DNA of 64,000 bases from Saccharopolyspora indica. GTDB taxonomy: Bacteria; Actinomycetota; Actinomycetes; Mycobacteriales; Pseudonocardiaceae. The translations under genes and the position numbers were made by a program. Below, in pieces: positions 1-9,637 of this stretch. The notes under the pieces were generated by a model. It was not told the DNA's origin. It saw nothing but the letters and a program-made list of their open reading frames with translations, and did no database searches. Numbering within the stretch: position 1 is the first letter of the stretch; every line of letters begins with the position of its first letter. The stretch is from the NCBI RefSeq assembly GCF_027853965.1, contig NZ_JAQGLB010000020.1, positions 1 through 64,000 on the forward strand, given 5' to 3'.

Positions 1-1
1 G

Positions 2-3000
2 CACGACGCCCGGCTGCCGGTCGTCGTCCCGCGACCCGAGGACCGGTTCGAGCCGTTCCCGCTCACCGAGATGCAGCAGGCGCAGTGGATCGGCAGGCTG
101 TCCAGCTTCGACATGGGCGGGGTCGCTCCGCACCTGTACTTCGAGTTCGACAGCCGCACCATCGACGTGGCCCGGCTGGAGCGCGCCTGGCGGCGAGTGG
201 TGCAGCGGCACGACGTGCTCCGCATGGTCGTGCTCCCCGACGGCAGGCAGCGGATCCTGCCGGAGGTGACGCCCTACCGGTTCGAGGTGCTCGACCTGCG
301 CGACGCGGAGGCGGCGGCGGCCGAGCGGGAGCTCGCCGAGATCCGCGACCGGATGGGCGCTGAGGTGCGGCGCGCCGACACCTGGCCGCTGTGGGAGATC
401 AGGATCAGCCTGCTGGCCGAGCGCGTCGTCCGGGTGCACATCAGCTTCGACCTGCTGGTCGCGGACGTGTCCTCGTTCTTCTACCAGATCCTGCCGCAGT
501 GGCGGGAGTTCTACCACGAGCCGGACCTGGATCCCGCGCCGCTGGAGCTGTCCTTCCGCGACTACGTGCTCGCCGAGGAGGAGCTGCGGCAGACCCCGCG
601 CTACGAACGCGCGCTGGAGTACTGGCGCGAGCGGGTGCGCGAGCTGCCGCCGGCACCGGAACTGCCCGCGGCGCAGGGCAGCGGCGATGGCCAACGGCTG
701 GAGTTCGTGCGCAGGCACGCCAGGCTGGACGCCGAGACCTGGGGCCGGATCAAGGAGAAGGCGGGGGAGTTCGGCGTGACCGCCTCCAGCGCGATGCTCG
801 CCGCGTTCGCCGTCACGATCGCCACCTGGAGCAAGACGCAGCGGTTCACCCTGAACTTCACGGCGGTGAACCGGTTGCCGGTGCACGAAGAAGTCGAGGA
901 CCTGGTCGGCGAGTTCGCCTCCTTCGACCTGCTGGAGGTGGACGCGGTATCGGCGGGCAGCTTCGGCGAACTGGTGCGGGAGCTGCAGCGGCAGAGCTGG
1001 GCCGACTTCGAGCACCGCTACGTCAGCGGGGTGCGCATCCTGCGCGAGCGGGCCAGGGCCCGCGGCGGCGCCGGGGACGTGATGCCGGTCGTGTTCACCA
1101 GTGCGCTCGGCAGCGATGTGGACGGCAAGCCCGCACCGTCCCCAGTGGACTGGCTGGGCGAGCAGACCTACTTCATCTCCCAGACCCCGCAGGTGACCAT
1201 CGACCACTTCCTGCTGGAGTTCGAGGGCAACCTGGAGCTGGCCTGGCACGCCGTCGACGGGCTCTTCCCGGACGGGCTGATGGCCGAGATGTTCCAGGCG
1301 TACCAGGACTTCGTGGCCGGGCTGGCCGATGCCGACAACTGGCACCGGCCGCCGGTGCTGGACCTGCCCGCTTGGCAGCTGGAGGCCAGGGCCGCCGCCA
1401 ACGCCACGGACGGCGAACTGCCGAGCGACGTGCTGCCCGCGCGGGTGCTGGCCCGCGGCGGCTCCAGCGAACCCGCGGTGATCGCCGAGGACCGCACGCT
1501 CGGCTTCGCCGAACTCACCGGTCGTGCCGTGGCACTGGCCCGGTCGCTGACCGAGGCCGGGTTCGGCCGGGGGAGCGTGGTCGGTGTCGGGCTGCCCAAG
1601 GGCTGGCGGCAGGTCGTGGCCGCGCTGGCGGTCTCCGCCGCGGGCGGCACCTACGTGCCGCTGGACCCGGATCTCCCGGAGGCCCGCCGCCGCTGGCTGG
1701 TCGAGCAGGCGGGTATCGGCTGCGTCCTGGCCGAACCAGGGGCGGCGGATCACTGGCCGAACGCGCCGCAGGTGATACCGGTGGACGAGGACGTCGAATG
1801 GGCCTCGGCGGACGTCGCGGGGTGGACCTGCCCCGCCGAACCGGAGGACACCGCCTACGTCATCTACACGTCGGGCTCCACCGGAACGCCCAAGGGCGTG
1901 GCGGTCAGCCACCAGGCGGCGCTGAACACCCTGGTGGACGTCGAGCAGCGGTTCCGCATCGACTCGACCGACCGGGTGCTGGGCCTGTCCGCGCTGAACT
2001 TCGACCTCTCGGTGTTCGACGTGTTCGGGATCCTCGCCGCGGGCGGGGCCATCGTCCTGCCCGAGGCGGCGGACCGCCGCAACCCGGCCCGCTGGGCCGA
2101 GCTGTGCCGCCGCCACGGGGTGACGGTGTGGAACTCGGTGCCCGCGCTGATGCAGATGATGGTCGAGCACCTCGAGTCCGACGGCGGTGCGAGCACGCTC
2201 TCCGCGCTGCGGCTGACCATGCTCAGCGGGGACTGGATTCCGCTGTCCCTGCCGGACCGGCTGCGTGCCGTGGTGCCCTCGACCGAGGTGATCAGCCTCG
2301 GCGGCGCCACCGAGGCCGCGGTGTGGTCGATCGCCTACCCGATCGGCGCGGTCGCGGCCGACTGGCCGTCCATCCCGTACGGACATCCGCTGCGCAACCA
2401 GCGCTTCCACGTCCTCAACGACCGGATGCGGCACGCTCCGGTGTGGGTCCCGGGCCACCTCCACATCGCGGGGGCGGGCCTGGCCGAGGGGTACTGGAAC
2501 GACGAGCAGCGCACGGCCGAATCGTTCATCGCGCACCCGGAGACGGGGGAGCGGCTGTACCGCACCGGCGACCTGGGCCGGTACCTTCCCGACGGCACCA
2601 TCGAATTCCTCGGCCGCGACGACTTCCAGGTCAAGATCGGCGGCTACCGCATCGAACTGGGTGAGATCGAGCACGCGCTGGCGCAGCACCCGGAGGTCGC
2701 CAGCGCCGTGGCCTCGGCGCTGGGGCCGCGCACGCAGCAACGGCTGGTCGCCCACGTCGTGCCCGCCACCCCGGCCGCGCGGGAGGAACCGGGGTTCGCC
2801 GACCGGTTGCGGGAGCACCTCGGTGCCGCGCTGCCCTCCTACATGATCCCGGCCGACCTCGTGCTCATCGACGAGATGCCGTTGAGCAGCAACGGAAAGG
2901 TGGACCGGTCCGCGCTGCCGGAACCGTTGCGCGCGGGCAGCGGCGAGACGGCGGAGGCGGCGGAGCTCACCGGGCCGCTGCGCACGCTGCTGGTGCTGGC

Positions 3001-4447
3001 GGCCGACCTGCTCGGCGTGGACCAGCCCGGCCCGCAGGACAACTTCTTCGAACTCGGCGGCGACTCCATCATGGGCGTGCAGTTCGTCGGCAGGGCCAAC
3101 GCCGAGGGCATCCCGATCACGCCGCAGAGCCTGTTCGAGAGCACCACCTTCCTGGAACTGGCGCGCGCGGTACCGGCAGAAGCCGACGCCGGGAACGCGA
3201 GTTCGGCCGTCCCGCTCACCGCGCACCAGGCACTGGCCCGCGGCCAGGTCGGTTCGGTGCTGCTGGCGGTGCCGGACGAGTTCGACCCGGTGCTGGCCGG
3301 GCGGGCGCTGCGCGCACTGCTGGACCGTCATCCGGCACTGCGGTCCCGGGTGCGCGAAGAGGACGGGCAGCGGATCGCGGTGCGCTCCGACCAGGTCCCC
3401 GACCCCGAGGTGCCGGAGATCGACCTCGGCGGCCTGCCGGAGGACGTGCGGGCCGAAGCGGTTCCGCAGATGGTCGGCGAGATGGCCGATGAACTGGACG
3501 TCGCGGCCGGGCCGACGGTCAAGCTCGCGGTGTTCCGGCTGGGCGACCGGGGCAGCGCGCTGGCCTGCACCGCGGCCCAGGGGCTGATCGACGACGCCTC
3601 GCTGCTCCTGCTGTGCGGCGAACTGGCCCACGCCTACCAGCGGCTCGCGGACGGCCAGCCGGTGGTCTGGGAATCGGGGGCGGGCTCGTTGCAGGCGTGG
3701 AACCGGGGTCTGCACCGGGAACTCGTGCACCCGGCAGGGCTCGCCGACCCGCCCGGCGTGCCGCGAGCGCTGCCCCGGGAGCACACGACGGAGCTGGACG
3801 CCGCGCGCACCGCGGACCTGTTCACCGCGGCCGCGGGCGGGTACCACCTGGATCCGGCCGAGGTGCTGGTGGCGGCCGCGTCCGCCGCGCTGGGCCGGGT
3901 GCTCGCCGAGCCCCCGCAACTGCTGGTGGAACGGTCGCTGCGGTCGGATCTGGCGGGCAGCGAGGAACCGGCCGGACGACTGGTGGGCCGGGTGACCGAA
4001 CTGGTGACCGTGGACCCGGCGGCAGCCGACGCGGGGCCGGACCAGTTCCTGCCCTCGGTGAAGAGCCGGCTGCGGGCCCGGCGAGCGGAGCCGGTCCGGG
4101 CAGCGGCGGTCGCGGTCCGGGAACTGGTGACCTGGGAGCGCGTGGCGGGCGTGCTCGCCGCGCCCGAGGACTTCACCGGTGTGGCGGGCCTCGTGGGCTG
4201 GCAGGACGACCTGGCCGGTCAGCTCGGATCGGCCGTGGTCGACGGTGCCCTCCGGATCCGCTGGCAGCTGGGTGAATCCGCCACCGACGACGAGCTCGCC
4301 GGGCTGGCGTCGGCATTCGACGCGGTGCTCGCGGAGATCACCGAGCACTGCCGGGGCATGGCGGCGGGTTCCTACGAACCGTCCGACTTCCCGCTGGCCC
4401 AGCTGTCCCAGGGCGAGCTGGACGAATTCCTCGATGACCTGCGGTGA
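2..4447 (+). CDS. NRPS Cy-A(Cys)-PCP with degenerate C-terminal epimerization domain (5' partial)
   Basis: The frame is open to the window edge, so the real start lies upstream; 1481 residues are visible. A heterocyclization domain opens with PFPLTEMQQAQWIGR and has the Cy signature DLLVADVSS (DxxxxDxxS), VVFTSALG and ISQTPQVTIDH. The A domain carries YTSGSTGTPKGV, YRTGDLG and SSNGKVDRSALP. Its pocket residues, aligned by hand to GrsA, read D-L-F-N-M-S-L-V-W-K, close to the cysteine code DLFNLSLIWK. A PCP follows (FFELGGDSIMG). The last ~400 residues have the layout of an E domain and its usual ending (DFPLAQLSQGELDEFL), but the HHxxxDG motif has become AQGLIDD and VGWFT has become VGRVT. The module should load and cyclise Cys to a thiazoline; epimerization is probably lost. 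The cysteine call is good but manual. Confidence 0.92.
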   Translation, partial: HDARLPVVVPRPEDRFEPFPLTEMQQAQWIGRLSSFDMGGVAPHLYFEFDSRTIDVARLERAWRRVVQRHDVLRMVVLPDGRQRILPEVTPYRFEVLDLRDAEAAAAERELAEIRDRMGAEVRRADTWPLWEIRISLLAERVVRVHISFDLLVADVSSFFYQILPQWREFYHEPDLDPAPLELSFRDYVLAEEELRQTPRYERALEYWRERVRELPPAPELPAAQGSGDGQRLEFVRRHARLDAETWGRIKEKAGEFGVTASSAMLAAFAVTIATWSKTQRFTLNFTAVNRLPVHEEVEDLVGEFASFDLLEVDAVSAGSFGELVRELQRQSWADFEHRYVSGVRILRERARARGGAGDVMPVVFTSALGSDVDGKPAPSPVDWLGEQTYFISQTPQVTIDHFLLEFEGNLELAWHAVDGLFPDGLMAEMFQAYQDFVAGLADADNWHRPPVLDLPAWQLEARAAANATDGELPSDVLPARVLARGGSSEPAVIAEDRTLGFAELTGRAVALARSLTEAGFGRGSVVGVGLPKGWRQVVAALAVSAAGGTYVPLDPDLPEARRRWLVEQAGIGCVLAEPGAADHWPNAPQVIPVDEDVEWASADVAGWTCPAEPEDTAYVIYTSGSTGTPKGVAVSHQAALNTLVDVEQRFRIDSTDRVLGLSALNFDLSVFDVFGILAAGGAIVLPEAADRRNPARWAELCRRHGVTVWNSVPALMQMMVEHLESDGGASTLSALRLTMLSGDWIPLSLPDRLRAVVPSTEVISLGGATEAAVWSIAYPIGAVAADWPSIPYGHPLRNQRFHVLNDRMRHAPVWVPGHLHIAGAGLAEGYWNDEQRTAESFIAHPETGERLYRTGDLGRYLPDGTIEFLGRDDFQVKIGGYRIELGEIEHALAQHPEVASAVASALGPRTQQRLVAHVVPATPAAREEPGFADRLREHLGAALPSYMIPADLVLIDEMPLSSNGKVDRSALPEPLRAGSGETAEAAELTGPLRTLLVLAADLLGVDQPGPQDNFFELGGDSIMGVQFVGRANAEGIPITPQSLFESTTFLELARAVPAEADAGNASSAVPLTAHQALARGQVGSVLLAVPDEFDPVLAGRALRALLDRHPALRSRVREEDGQRIAVRSDQVPDPEVPEIDLGGLPEDVRAEAVPQMVGEMADELDVAAGPTVKLAVFRLGDRGSALACTAAQGLIDDASLLLLCGELAHAYQRLADGQPVVWESGAGSLQAWNRGLHRELVHPAGLADPPGVPRALPREHTTELDAARTADLFTAAAGGYHLDPAEVLVAAASAALGRVLAEPPQLLVERSLRSDLAGSEEPAGRLVGRVTELVTVDPAAADAGPDQFLPSVKSRLRARRAEPVRAAAVAVRELVTWERVAGVLAAPEDFTGVAGLVGWQDDLAGQLGSAVVDGALRIRWQLGESATDDELAGLASAFDAVLAEITEHCRGMAAGSYEPSDFPLAQLSQGELDEFLDDLR

Positions 4448-4484
4448 ACCGAACGACCTGCGACAGAGGCGGAACAGGGCTGTG

Positions 4485-7400
4485 ATGAAGGACAACGGCA
4501 CCACCAAGCGACCCGCCCGCGATATCGCGGACATCTACGAACTCTCACCGATCCAGCAGGGCATGCTCTACGAACAGCTCGCCCAGCCGGGAATCGGCGT
4601 CTACGTGGAACAGCTGCGGCTGGAGTTCTCCGGGACGATGCACCCCGAGCACTTCGAGCGGGCCTGGCAGCTGGTCGTGGACCGGCACCCGATCGTGCGC
4701 AGCTCCTTCCACTGGCGCAAGAACGGCACCGCCATGCAGGTCGTGCACGCGACGGCCACGCTGCCGCTGGAAACCCTGGACTGGCGCGATCTCGGCGAGC
4801 CGGAGCAGGAGGAGCGGCTGACGGCCTCGCTGGAAGCCGAGCGGGCGGCCGGGTTCGACCTGACCGACGTGCCGTTGATGCGCAGCACGCTGATCCGGCG
4901 TGCCGAAGACCGCTGGACGTTCTCCTGGCGCTTCTCGCACCTGCTGATGGACGGCTGGTCGTTCACCCTGGCCATCCAGGACTTCATCGACAACTACCGC
5001 TCGCTGTGCTCCGGTGGGCAGCCGTCGGCCGCACCGGGCCAGCCCTACCGCGACTACCTGTCCTGGTGGCGGCAGCGGGACAGCACGGCGGCGCGGGAGT
5101 TCTGGCGCCGGGAACTGGCCGGCTACCAGCCGGTCGAGCAGCTCTACCTGGGCGGCGGCGACGTGCCGCGCGGCCGGTCCCCGCACGCCCACTTCGAGCG
5201 ACTGCTGACCGACCTGGCTCCCCGGCTGAACGCACTGGCGCGGTCGGAGCAGCTCACGCTGGCCACCTTGGCGCAGGGAGCCTGGTTCCTCGTGCTGGGC
5301 CGCTTCCTCGGCCGCGACGATCTCGTCTGCGGGATCACCATGGCGCACCGGCCGCCCGACCTGGTCGGATCGGACGACATCCTGGGCCCGATGATCGCCA
5401 CGCTGCCGCTGCGCAGGCGGTTGGATCCCACGGCGGTGGTGGGTTCGTGGTTGCGGGACTTCGGCAGGCACGTGATCGAGGCCAGCCAGCACAGCGAGGT
5501 GCCGCTGGCGGAGATGCCCGCCCTGCTCGGCATGGACGCCGGCGTTCCGCTGCTGCCGAGCAGCGTTTCCTACGAGAACGTGCCGATGCCGGATTTCGAC
5601 CTGGCCGACGTCGGGGCGGAGATGACCGGGCTGTCCTACGACGGCAGACCGCACTTCCCGATCACCATGGTGATCATGCCGGGCGAGGACATGCCGCTGC
5701 GGGTCGTCTACGACCGCCGGAAGGTGGCCGACGACGTCGCCGAGCGCTTCGCCGACGAGGTCGTCTCGGTGCTGACGCAGTTCGTGGAGCACCCGGAGCG
5801 CACCCTCGGCGAGTTGTCCTTCCGCAGCGCACCACGACCGGAGGACACCGCGCTCGCCGAGCCGCCTTCCGAGTGCTTGCACGAGACGTTCCGGCGGCAC
5901 GCGCTCGCCCGCCCGGAGGCGATCGCCGTGAGCTTCGGGGACCGAACCGTCACCTACCGGGAGCTGGACGAGCGCTCCGACCGGATCGCCGCCGCACTGC
6001 GCGACCGGCACCCGGGCGCGGCGCGGGTCGGCCTGTGCCTGCCCCGCTCCACCGACCTGGTGGCCGCCATGATCGGCGTGTTCAAAGCCGGTGCGGCCTA
6101 CGTTCCGCTGGACCCGAACTACCCGCCGGAACGGCTGGCCGACATGCTGGCCGACTCGGGCGCGGAACTCGTGCTCACCGACGCGGACACCTCGTTCAAC
6201 ACCGGCGACGTCCAGGTGATCACCCCGGCCGAGGTGGACGGGCAGCCGGTCACCGACGGGCCGCGGGCGGCCACCGATCCCGACGCCCCGGCCTACCTGC
6301 TGTACACCTCGGGCTCGACCGGGCGGCCGAAGGGCGTGCCGGTCACCCACCGCAACGTGCAGAGCCTGCTGTCCGCCGGGCGCGAGGTATTCGGCTTCGC
6401 GGCCGAGGACGTGTGGACCTTCGCGCACTCCTTCGCCTTCGACTACTCGGTCTGGGAGATCTGGGGTGCGCTGGCCAACGGCGCCCGGCTGGTCGTGGTC
6501 CCGGAGCCGACCGGACGTGACCCGCGAGCGCTGGCCCGGTTGATCGACGAGGAGCGGGTGACGGTGCTCAGCGAAACCCCCTCGCTGTTCGAGCACCTGG
6601 TGGCAGAGCTGCCCGACGACCCGGCGCTGCGGAAGGTGTTCCTCGGTGGCGACCGGCTGGACCCGGTGATCCTGCGGCCCTGGTTCGCCCGGTTCGCCGG
6701 CCGGGGCGTCGAGCTGTACAACCTCTACGGGGTCACCGAGGCCACCGTGGTCTCCACCTACCACCTGGTGCGCGCGGAGGACGTCGGCACCGACCAGCCG
6801 ATCCCGATCGGCCGCGCGCTGCCCAACCAGCGGGTGCACCTGCTCGACGAGCACGACCGCCCGGTACCCGTGGGCGCCACCGGCGAGTTGTGCGTGGCCG
6901 GGCCCGCGGTCGCCGCCGGGTACCACGCGCGGGCCGAGCTGACCGCGCAGCGGTTCGGCACCGACCCGGGGACCGGTGCCGACCGGATGTACCGCACCGG
7001 CGACCTGGCCACCAGCACGTCCCGAGGCGAGTTGCGCTTCCTCGGGCGTGCCGATTCCCAGGTCAAGGTGCGCGGTTTCCGCGTGGAGCTGGGCGAGATC
7101 GAAGCTGTGCTGCGCGAGGCGCCCGGCGTGCGGGCGGCGACGGCGGCCGTCCGCGGGCCGAACCGGATCACGGGCTACGTCGTCCCGGAGCAGCCGGACG
7201 CGGCGAGCGCTCCCCGGCCTGCCGATCAGGTGCTGGACTTCGTGCGCACCCGGCTGCCCGAGCACATGGTGCCGGTCGCGGTGCACTGGATCGACCGGAT
7301 CCCCACCACTCCCGGCGGCAAGGTGGACCTCGCCGCCCTGCCTGCACCGGACGGCGTGCCGGACGGTGAGTTCCTCGCCCCGAGAACGGAGACCGAGCAG

Positions 7401-7631
7401 CTGCTGGCCCGGCTGCTGTCGGAGGTGCTGGAGCTGCCGAGGGTCGGCGCGGGCGACGTGCTCGGCGAACTGGGGCTGCACTCGCTCGGCGCGATGCGGC
7501 TGACCGCGCGGTTGCGCAGCGAGCACGCGCTCGACCTGGCACTGGCCGATCTGCTCGCCGCCCGCACGGTGGCCGAGCTGGCGAGCGCGGTGGACGCGGT
7601 CCGACCGGTACCGGCGGGGGAGGCGCGGTGA
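4485..7631 (+). CDS. NRPS module C-A-PCP
   Basis: This is a 1048-residue single module. The ATG at 4485 follows GGAACAGGG, 38 nt after the upstream NRPS stop; longer readings overlap that gene in another frame. The condensation domain begins IADIYELSPIQQGMLYEQL and has SHLLMDGWS, which keeps the catalytic second His of HHxxxDG. Its N-terminus resembles C domains that follow E domains, such as TycB1. The A domain has YTSGSTGRPKGVPVTH, YNLYGVTEATVV, YRTGDLA and TPGGKVDLAALP; the pocket reads about D-Y-W-S-V-L-L-V-V-K, which I cannot assign. The PCP is LGELGLHSLGAM. There is no terminal TE domain, so release needs another gene or the type II thioesterase nearby. It overlaps the next gene by 4 nt. 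Confidence 0.93.
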   Translation: MKDNGTTKRPARDIADIYELSPIQQGMLYEQLAQPGIGVYVEQLRLEFSGTMHPEHFERAWQLVVDRHPIVRSSFHWRKNGTAMQVVHATATLPLETLDWRDLGEPEQEERLTASLEAERAAGFDLTDVPLMRSTLIRRAEDRWTFSWRFSHLLMDGWSFTLAIQDFIDNYRSLCSGGQPSAAPGQPYRDYLSWWRQRDSTAAREFWRRELAGYQPVEQLYLGGGDVPRGRSPHAHFERLLTDLAPRLNALARSEQLTLATLAQGAWFLVLGRFLGRDDLVCGITMAHRPPDLVGSDDILGPMIATLPLRRRLDPTAVVGSWLRDFGRHVIEASQHSEVPLAEMPALLGMDAGVPLLPSSVSYENVPMPDFDLADVGAEMTGLSYDGRPHFPITMVIMPGEDMPLRVVYDRRKVADDVAERFADEVVSVLTQFVEHPERTLGELSFRSAPRPEDTALAEPPSECLHETFRRHALARPEAIAVSFGDRTVTYRELDERSDRIAAALRDRHPGAARVGLCLPRSTDLVAAMIGVFKAGAAYVPLDPNYPPERLADMLADSGAELVLTDADTSFNTGDVQVITPAEVDGQPVTDGPRAATDPDAPAYLLYTSGSTGRPKGVPVTHRNVQSLLSAGREVFGFAAEDVWTFAHSFAFDYSVWEIWGALANGARLVVVPEPTGRDPRALARLIDEERVTVLSETPSLFEHLVAELPDDPALRKVFLGGDRLDPVILRPWFARFAGRGVELYNLYGVTEATVVSTYHLVRAEDVGTDQPIPIGRALPNQRVHLLDEHDRPVPVGATGELCVAGPAVAAGYHARAELTAQRFGTDPGTGADRMYRTGDLATSTSRGELRFLGRADSQVKVRGFRVELGEIEAVLREAPGVRAATAAVRGPNRITGYVVPEQPDAASAPRPADQVLDFVRTRLPEHMVPVAVHWIDRIPTTPGGKVDLAALPAPDGVPDGEFLAPRTETEQLLARLLSEVLELPRVGAGDVLGELGLHSLGAMRLTARLRSEHALDLALADLLAARTVAELASAVDAVRPVPAGEAR

Positions 7632-8794
7632 ACGCGATGTCCGAACCGGAGCACCACAGCAGCCCGGCGAACCAGCAGTGGCGGGACCAGGTCCGGCGGT
7701 TCGCCGAGGAGGCGATCAGCCCGCTGTCCACGGGGATGGACCGGACCGGCGAGCTGGACCCGGGGCTGCGCGAGCAGCTGTTCGCGGCGGGGCTGATGTC
7801 GGTGGAGATCCCACGCGGCTACGGCGGAACGGGTGGCACCCTGCTCCAGCTGATGCTCGCCATCGAGGAGATCGCGCGGGTCGACCCGGGCGTCGCCGTC
7901 GGAGTGGACGTCCACAACGTGCTCGTCGCGGGCACCTTGTTGCGGCACGCCACCGGTGACCAGCGCAGGCAGTACCTCCCGCTGCTCGCCACCGCGAAGG
8001 TCGGCGCGTTCGCGCTGTCCGAGGAGCAGGCGGGCAGCGATGCGTTCGCTCTGACCACCACCGCCCGGCCGGACGGGGACGGCTACCGGATCACCGGGCG
8101 CAAGCGGTGGACCAGCAACGCGCGCAACGCCGACCTGCTGCTCGCCTTCGCGCTCGTGGAAGACAGCGGCCCGACCGCGTTCCTGGTGCCCGCGGACGCC
8201 GCCGGGCTGTCCGTGGAGGACCACGCCGAGCAGATGGGGGTGCGGGCCGCGCACACCGCGGACGTGGTGTTCGACGGCACCCCGGTCCGCGCCGCCCAGC
8301 GCATCGGCTCGGTGGGCGGTGGGCAGACGGTGGCCATGGCCGCGCTGGACCTGGGGCGCCTGGGCATCGCCGCCCAGCTCGTCGGCCTGGCCCAGGGCGC
8401 GCTGGACCTGGCTGTCGCCTACAGCCGGTCCCGCGAGCAGTTCGGCAGCCGCATCGCCGACTACCAGGGCGTGCAGTTCCCGCTGGCCGACGCCGCCAGC
8501 CAGCTGGCCGCCGCCCGAGCACTGCTGTACGAGTCGGTCGACGTGTTCCAGCGGGACACCGACGCGGTGAAGCGGATGCGGTTCGCCGCCATGGCCAAGT
8601 ACACCGCCTCCCAGATCGCCGAGCGGGCCGCCTCGGTGGCGGTGGAAACCCTGGGCGGCAACGGGTTCACCGACGCCTACCCGGCGGAGCGGCTCTACCG
8701 GGATGCGAAGGCGGGCAAGATCTACGAGGGGACCTCGAACGTGCTGCTCCGCAACATCTCCTCGATCATGCTCGGGGTGAGCGCAGGTGACTGA
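7628..8794 (+). CDS. Acyl-CoA dehydrogenase family flavoprotein of the NRPS cluster
   Basis: The 388-residue protein is a complete acyl-CoA dehydrogenase fold: FALSEEQAGSDA in the middle flavin region, RSREQFGSRIADYQG, and the C-terminal IYEGTSNV with the usual catalytic Glu. The GTG at 7628 overlaps the NRPS stop (GTGA) with GGGGGAGG four bases ahead, so it is preferred to the ATG at 7637. In NRPS clusters such enzymes oxidise carrier-bound aminoacyl groups (for example prolyl-PCP to pyrrolyl-PCP in the PltE/RedW type) or other tethered intermediates. Its position directly behind a C-A-PCP module suggests it oxidises the residue on that carrier. The substrate is inferred only. Confidence 0.88.
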   Translation: MNAMSEPEHHSSPANQQWRDQVRRFAEEAISPLSTGMDRTGELDPGLREQLFAAGLMSVEIPRGYGGTGGTLLQLMLAIEEIARVDPGVAVGVDVHNVLVAGTLLRHATGDQRRQYLPLLATAKVGAFALSEEQAGSDAFALTTTARPDGDGYRITGRKRWTSNARNADLLLAFALVEDSGPTAFLVPADAAGLSVEDHAEQMGVRAAHTADVVFDGTPVRAAQRIGSVGGGQTVAMAALDLGRLGIAAQLVGLAQGALDLAVAYSRSREQFGSRIADYQGVQFPLADAASQLAAARALLYESVDVFQRDTDAVKRMRFAAMAKYTASQIAERAASVAVETLGGNGFTDAYPAERLYRDAKAGKIYEGTSNVLLRNISSIMLGVSAGD

Positions 8795-9506
8795 ACGGCT
8801 GCGCCTGCTGTGCTTCCCGTACGCGGGCGGCAACGCCCAGAGCTACGTCCGCTGGCGACGTCCGCTCGAACCGGACGTCGAGGTGTGCCCGATGCAGCTG
8901 CCGGGGCACGGGGAGCGCATCAGGGAGGCACCCCGCCACCGCTGGGAAGACCTGCTGGCCGACACCCGGGACAGGCTCGCTCGCCTGGCGGACCGGCCGA
9001 TCGCGCTGTTCGGGCACAGCCTCGGCGCCCTGCTCGCCTTCGAGTGCGCCCGGATGCTGGTGGCAGAGCACGGCGTCCAGCCGGTGCACCTGCTGGTGTC
9101 GGGGCACCGGGCAGCTCAGCTGCCGATGCGGGAGGAGGTGCTGCACCACCTGCCGGACGCGGAGTTCCTCGAAGCGCTGAGCGAACGATCGCGCACCTTG
9201 CGCGCGCTCACCGACCCCGAGTTCCGGAGGCTCCTGCTGCCGGTGCTGCGCGCTGACTTCACCGCCTCCGAGACCTACGAGTTCGCCGAGGGGCCACCGC
9301 TGACCTGCCCGGTGACCGCGCTGGGCGGCGAAGAGGACCCGGACGTCGACCTCGGCGAACTGGACGCGTGGCGGCACCGCAGCACGGGCCCGTTCGAGCT
9401 GGTCGCGTTCCCGGGAGATCACTTCTTCGTCGACGACGACTGGCAGGGGGTGGTGGCCGCGGTCGGTGATCGGCTCCGACCGCGCACCGGGAACGCGTCC
9501 CGATGA
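8787..9506 (+). CDS. Type II thioesterase
   Basis: A 239-residue alpha/beta hydrolase of the NRPS/PKS external thioesterase family (GrsT-like). It begins RLLCFPYAGGNAQSYVRW and shows PLPGHGER-type sequence (QLPGHGERI), the nucleophile elbow GHSLGALLAFE, an acid region GGEEDPDV and the catalytic His in GDHFFVDDD. The GTG start lies inside the end of the dehydrogenase gene (8-nt overlap), so the two are coupled. It most likely clears misprimed carrier proteins. Because no chain-terminating TE is visible, a role in product release cannot be excluded. Confidence 0.9.
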   Translation: MTERLRLLCFPYAGGNAQSYVRWRRPLEPDVEVCPMQLPGHGERIREAPRHRWEDLLADTRDRLARLADRPIALFGHSLGALLAFECARMLVAEHGVQPVHLLVSGHRAAQLPMREEVLHHLPDAEFLEALSERSRTLRALTDPEFRRLLLPVLRADFTASETYEFAEGPPLTCPVTALGGEEDPDVDLGELDAWRHRSTGPFELVAFPGDHFFVDDDWQGVVAAVGDRLRPRTGNASR

Positions 9507-9637
9507 CCTGCCTGCCCGGACGGCGGTCGTTCTCCGGTGGTGCACCGGCCACGGTGCGCGGTGGATCACCGGAGAACACCGACGTCAGCTCACGCGCTCG
9601 TGCGGTCCGACCGCTGGCGGATGCCGGGTCGGCTCGG

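Noticed and set aside
4929-4960. Loss of condensation activity in the second NRPS because the first His of HHxxxDG is Ser
   Set aside because: The catalytic second His, Asp and Gly are intact (SHLLMDG) and replacement of the first His occurs in active domains.
4545-7526. A 993-residue open frame antisense to the second NRPS gene
   Set aside because: High GC leaves the complementary frame open; composition is His/Arg/Gln-biased, there are no domains, and the sense frame has full NRPS motifs.
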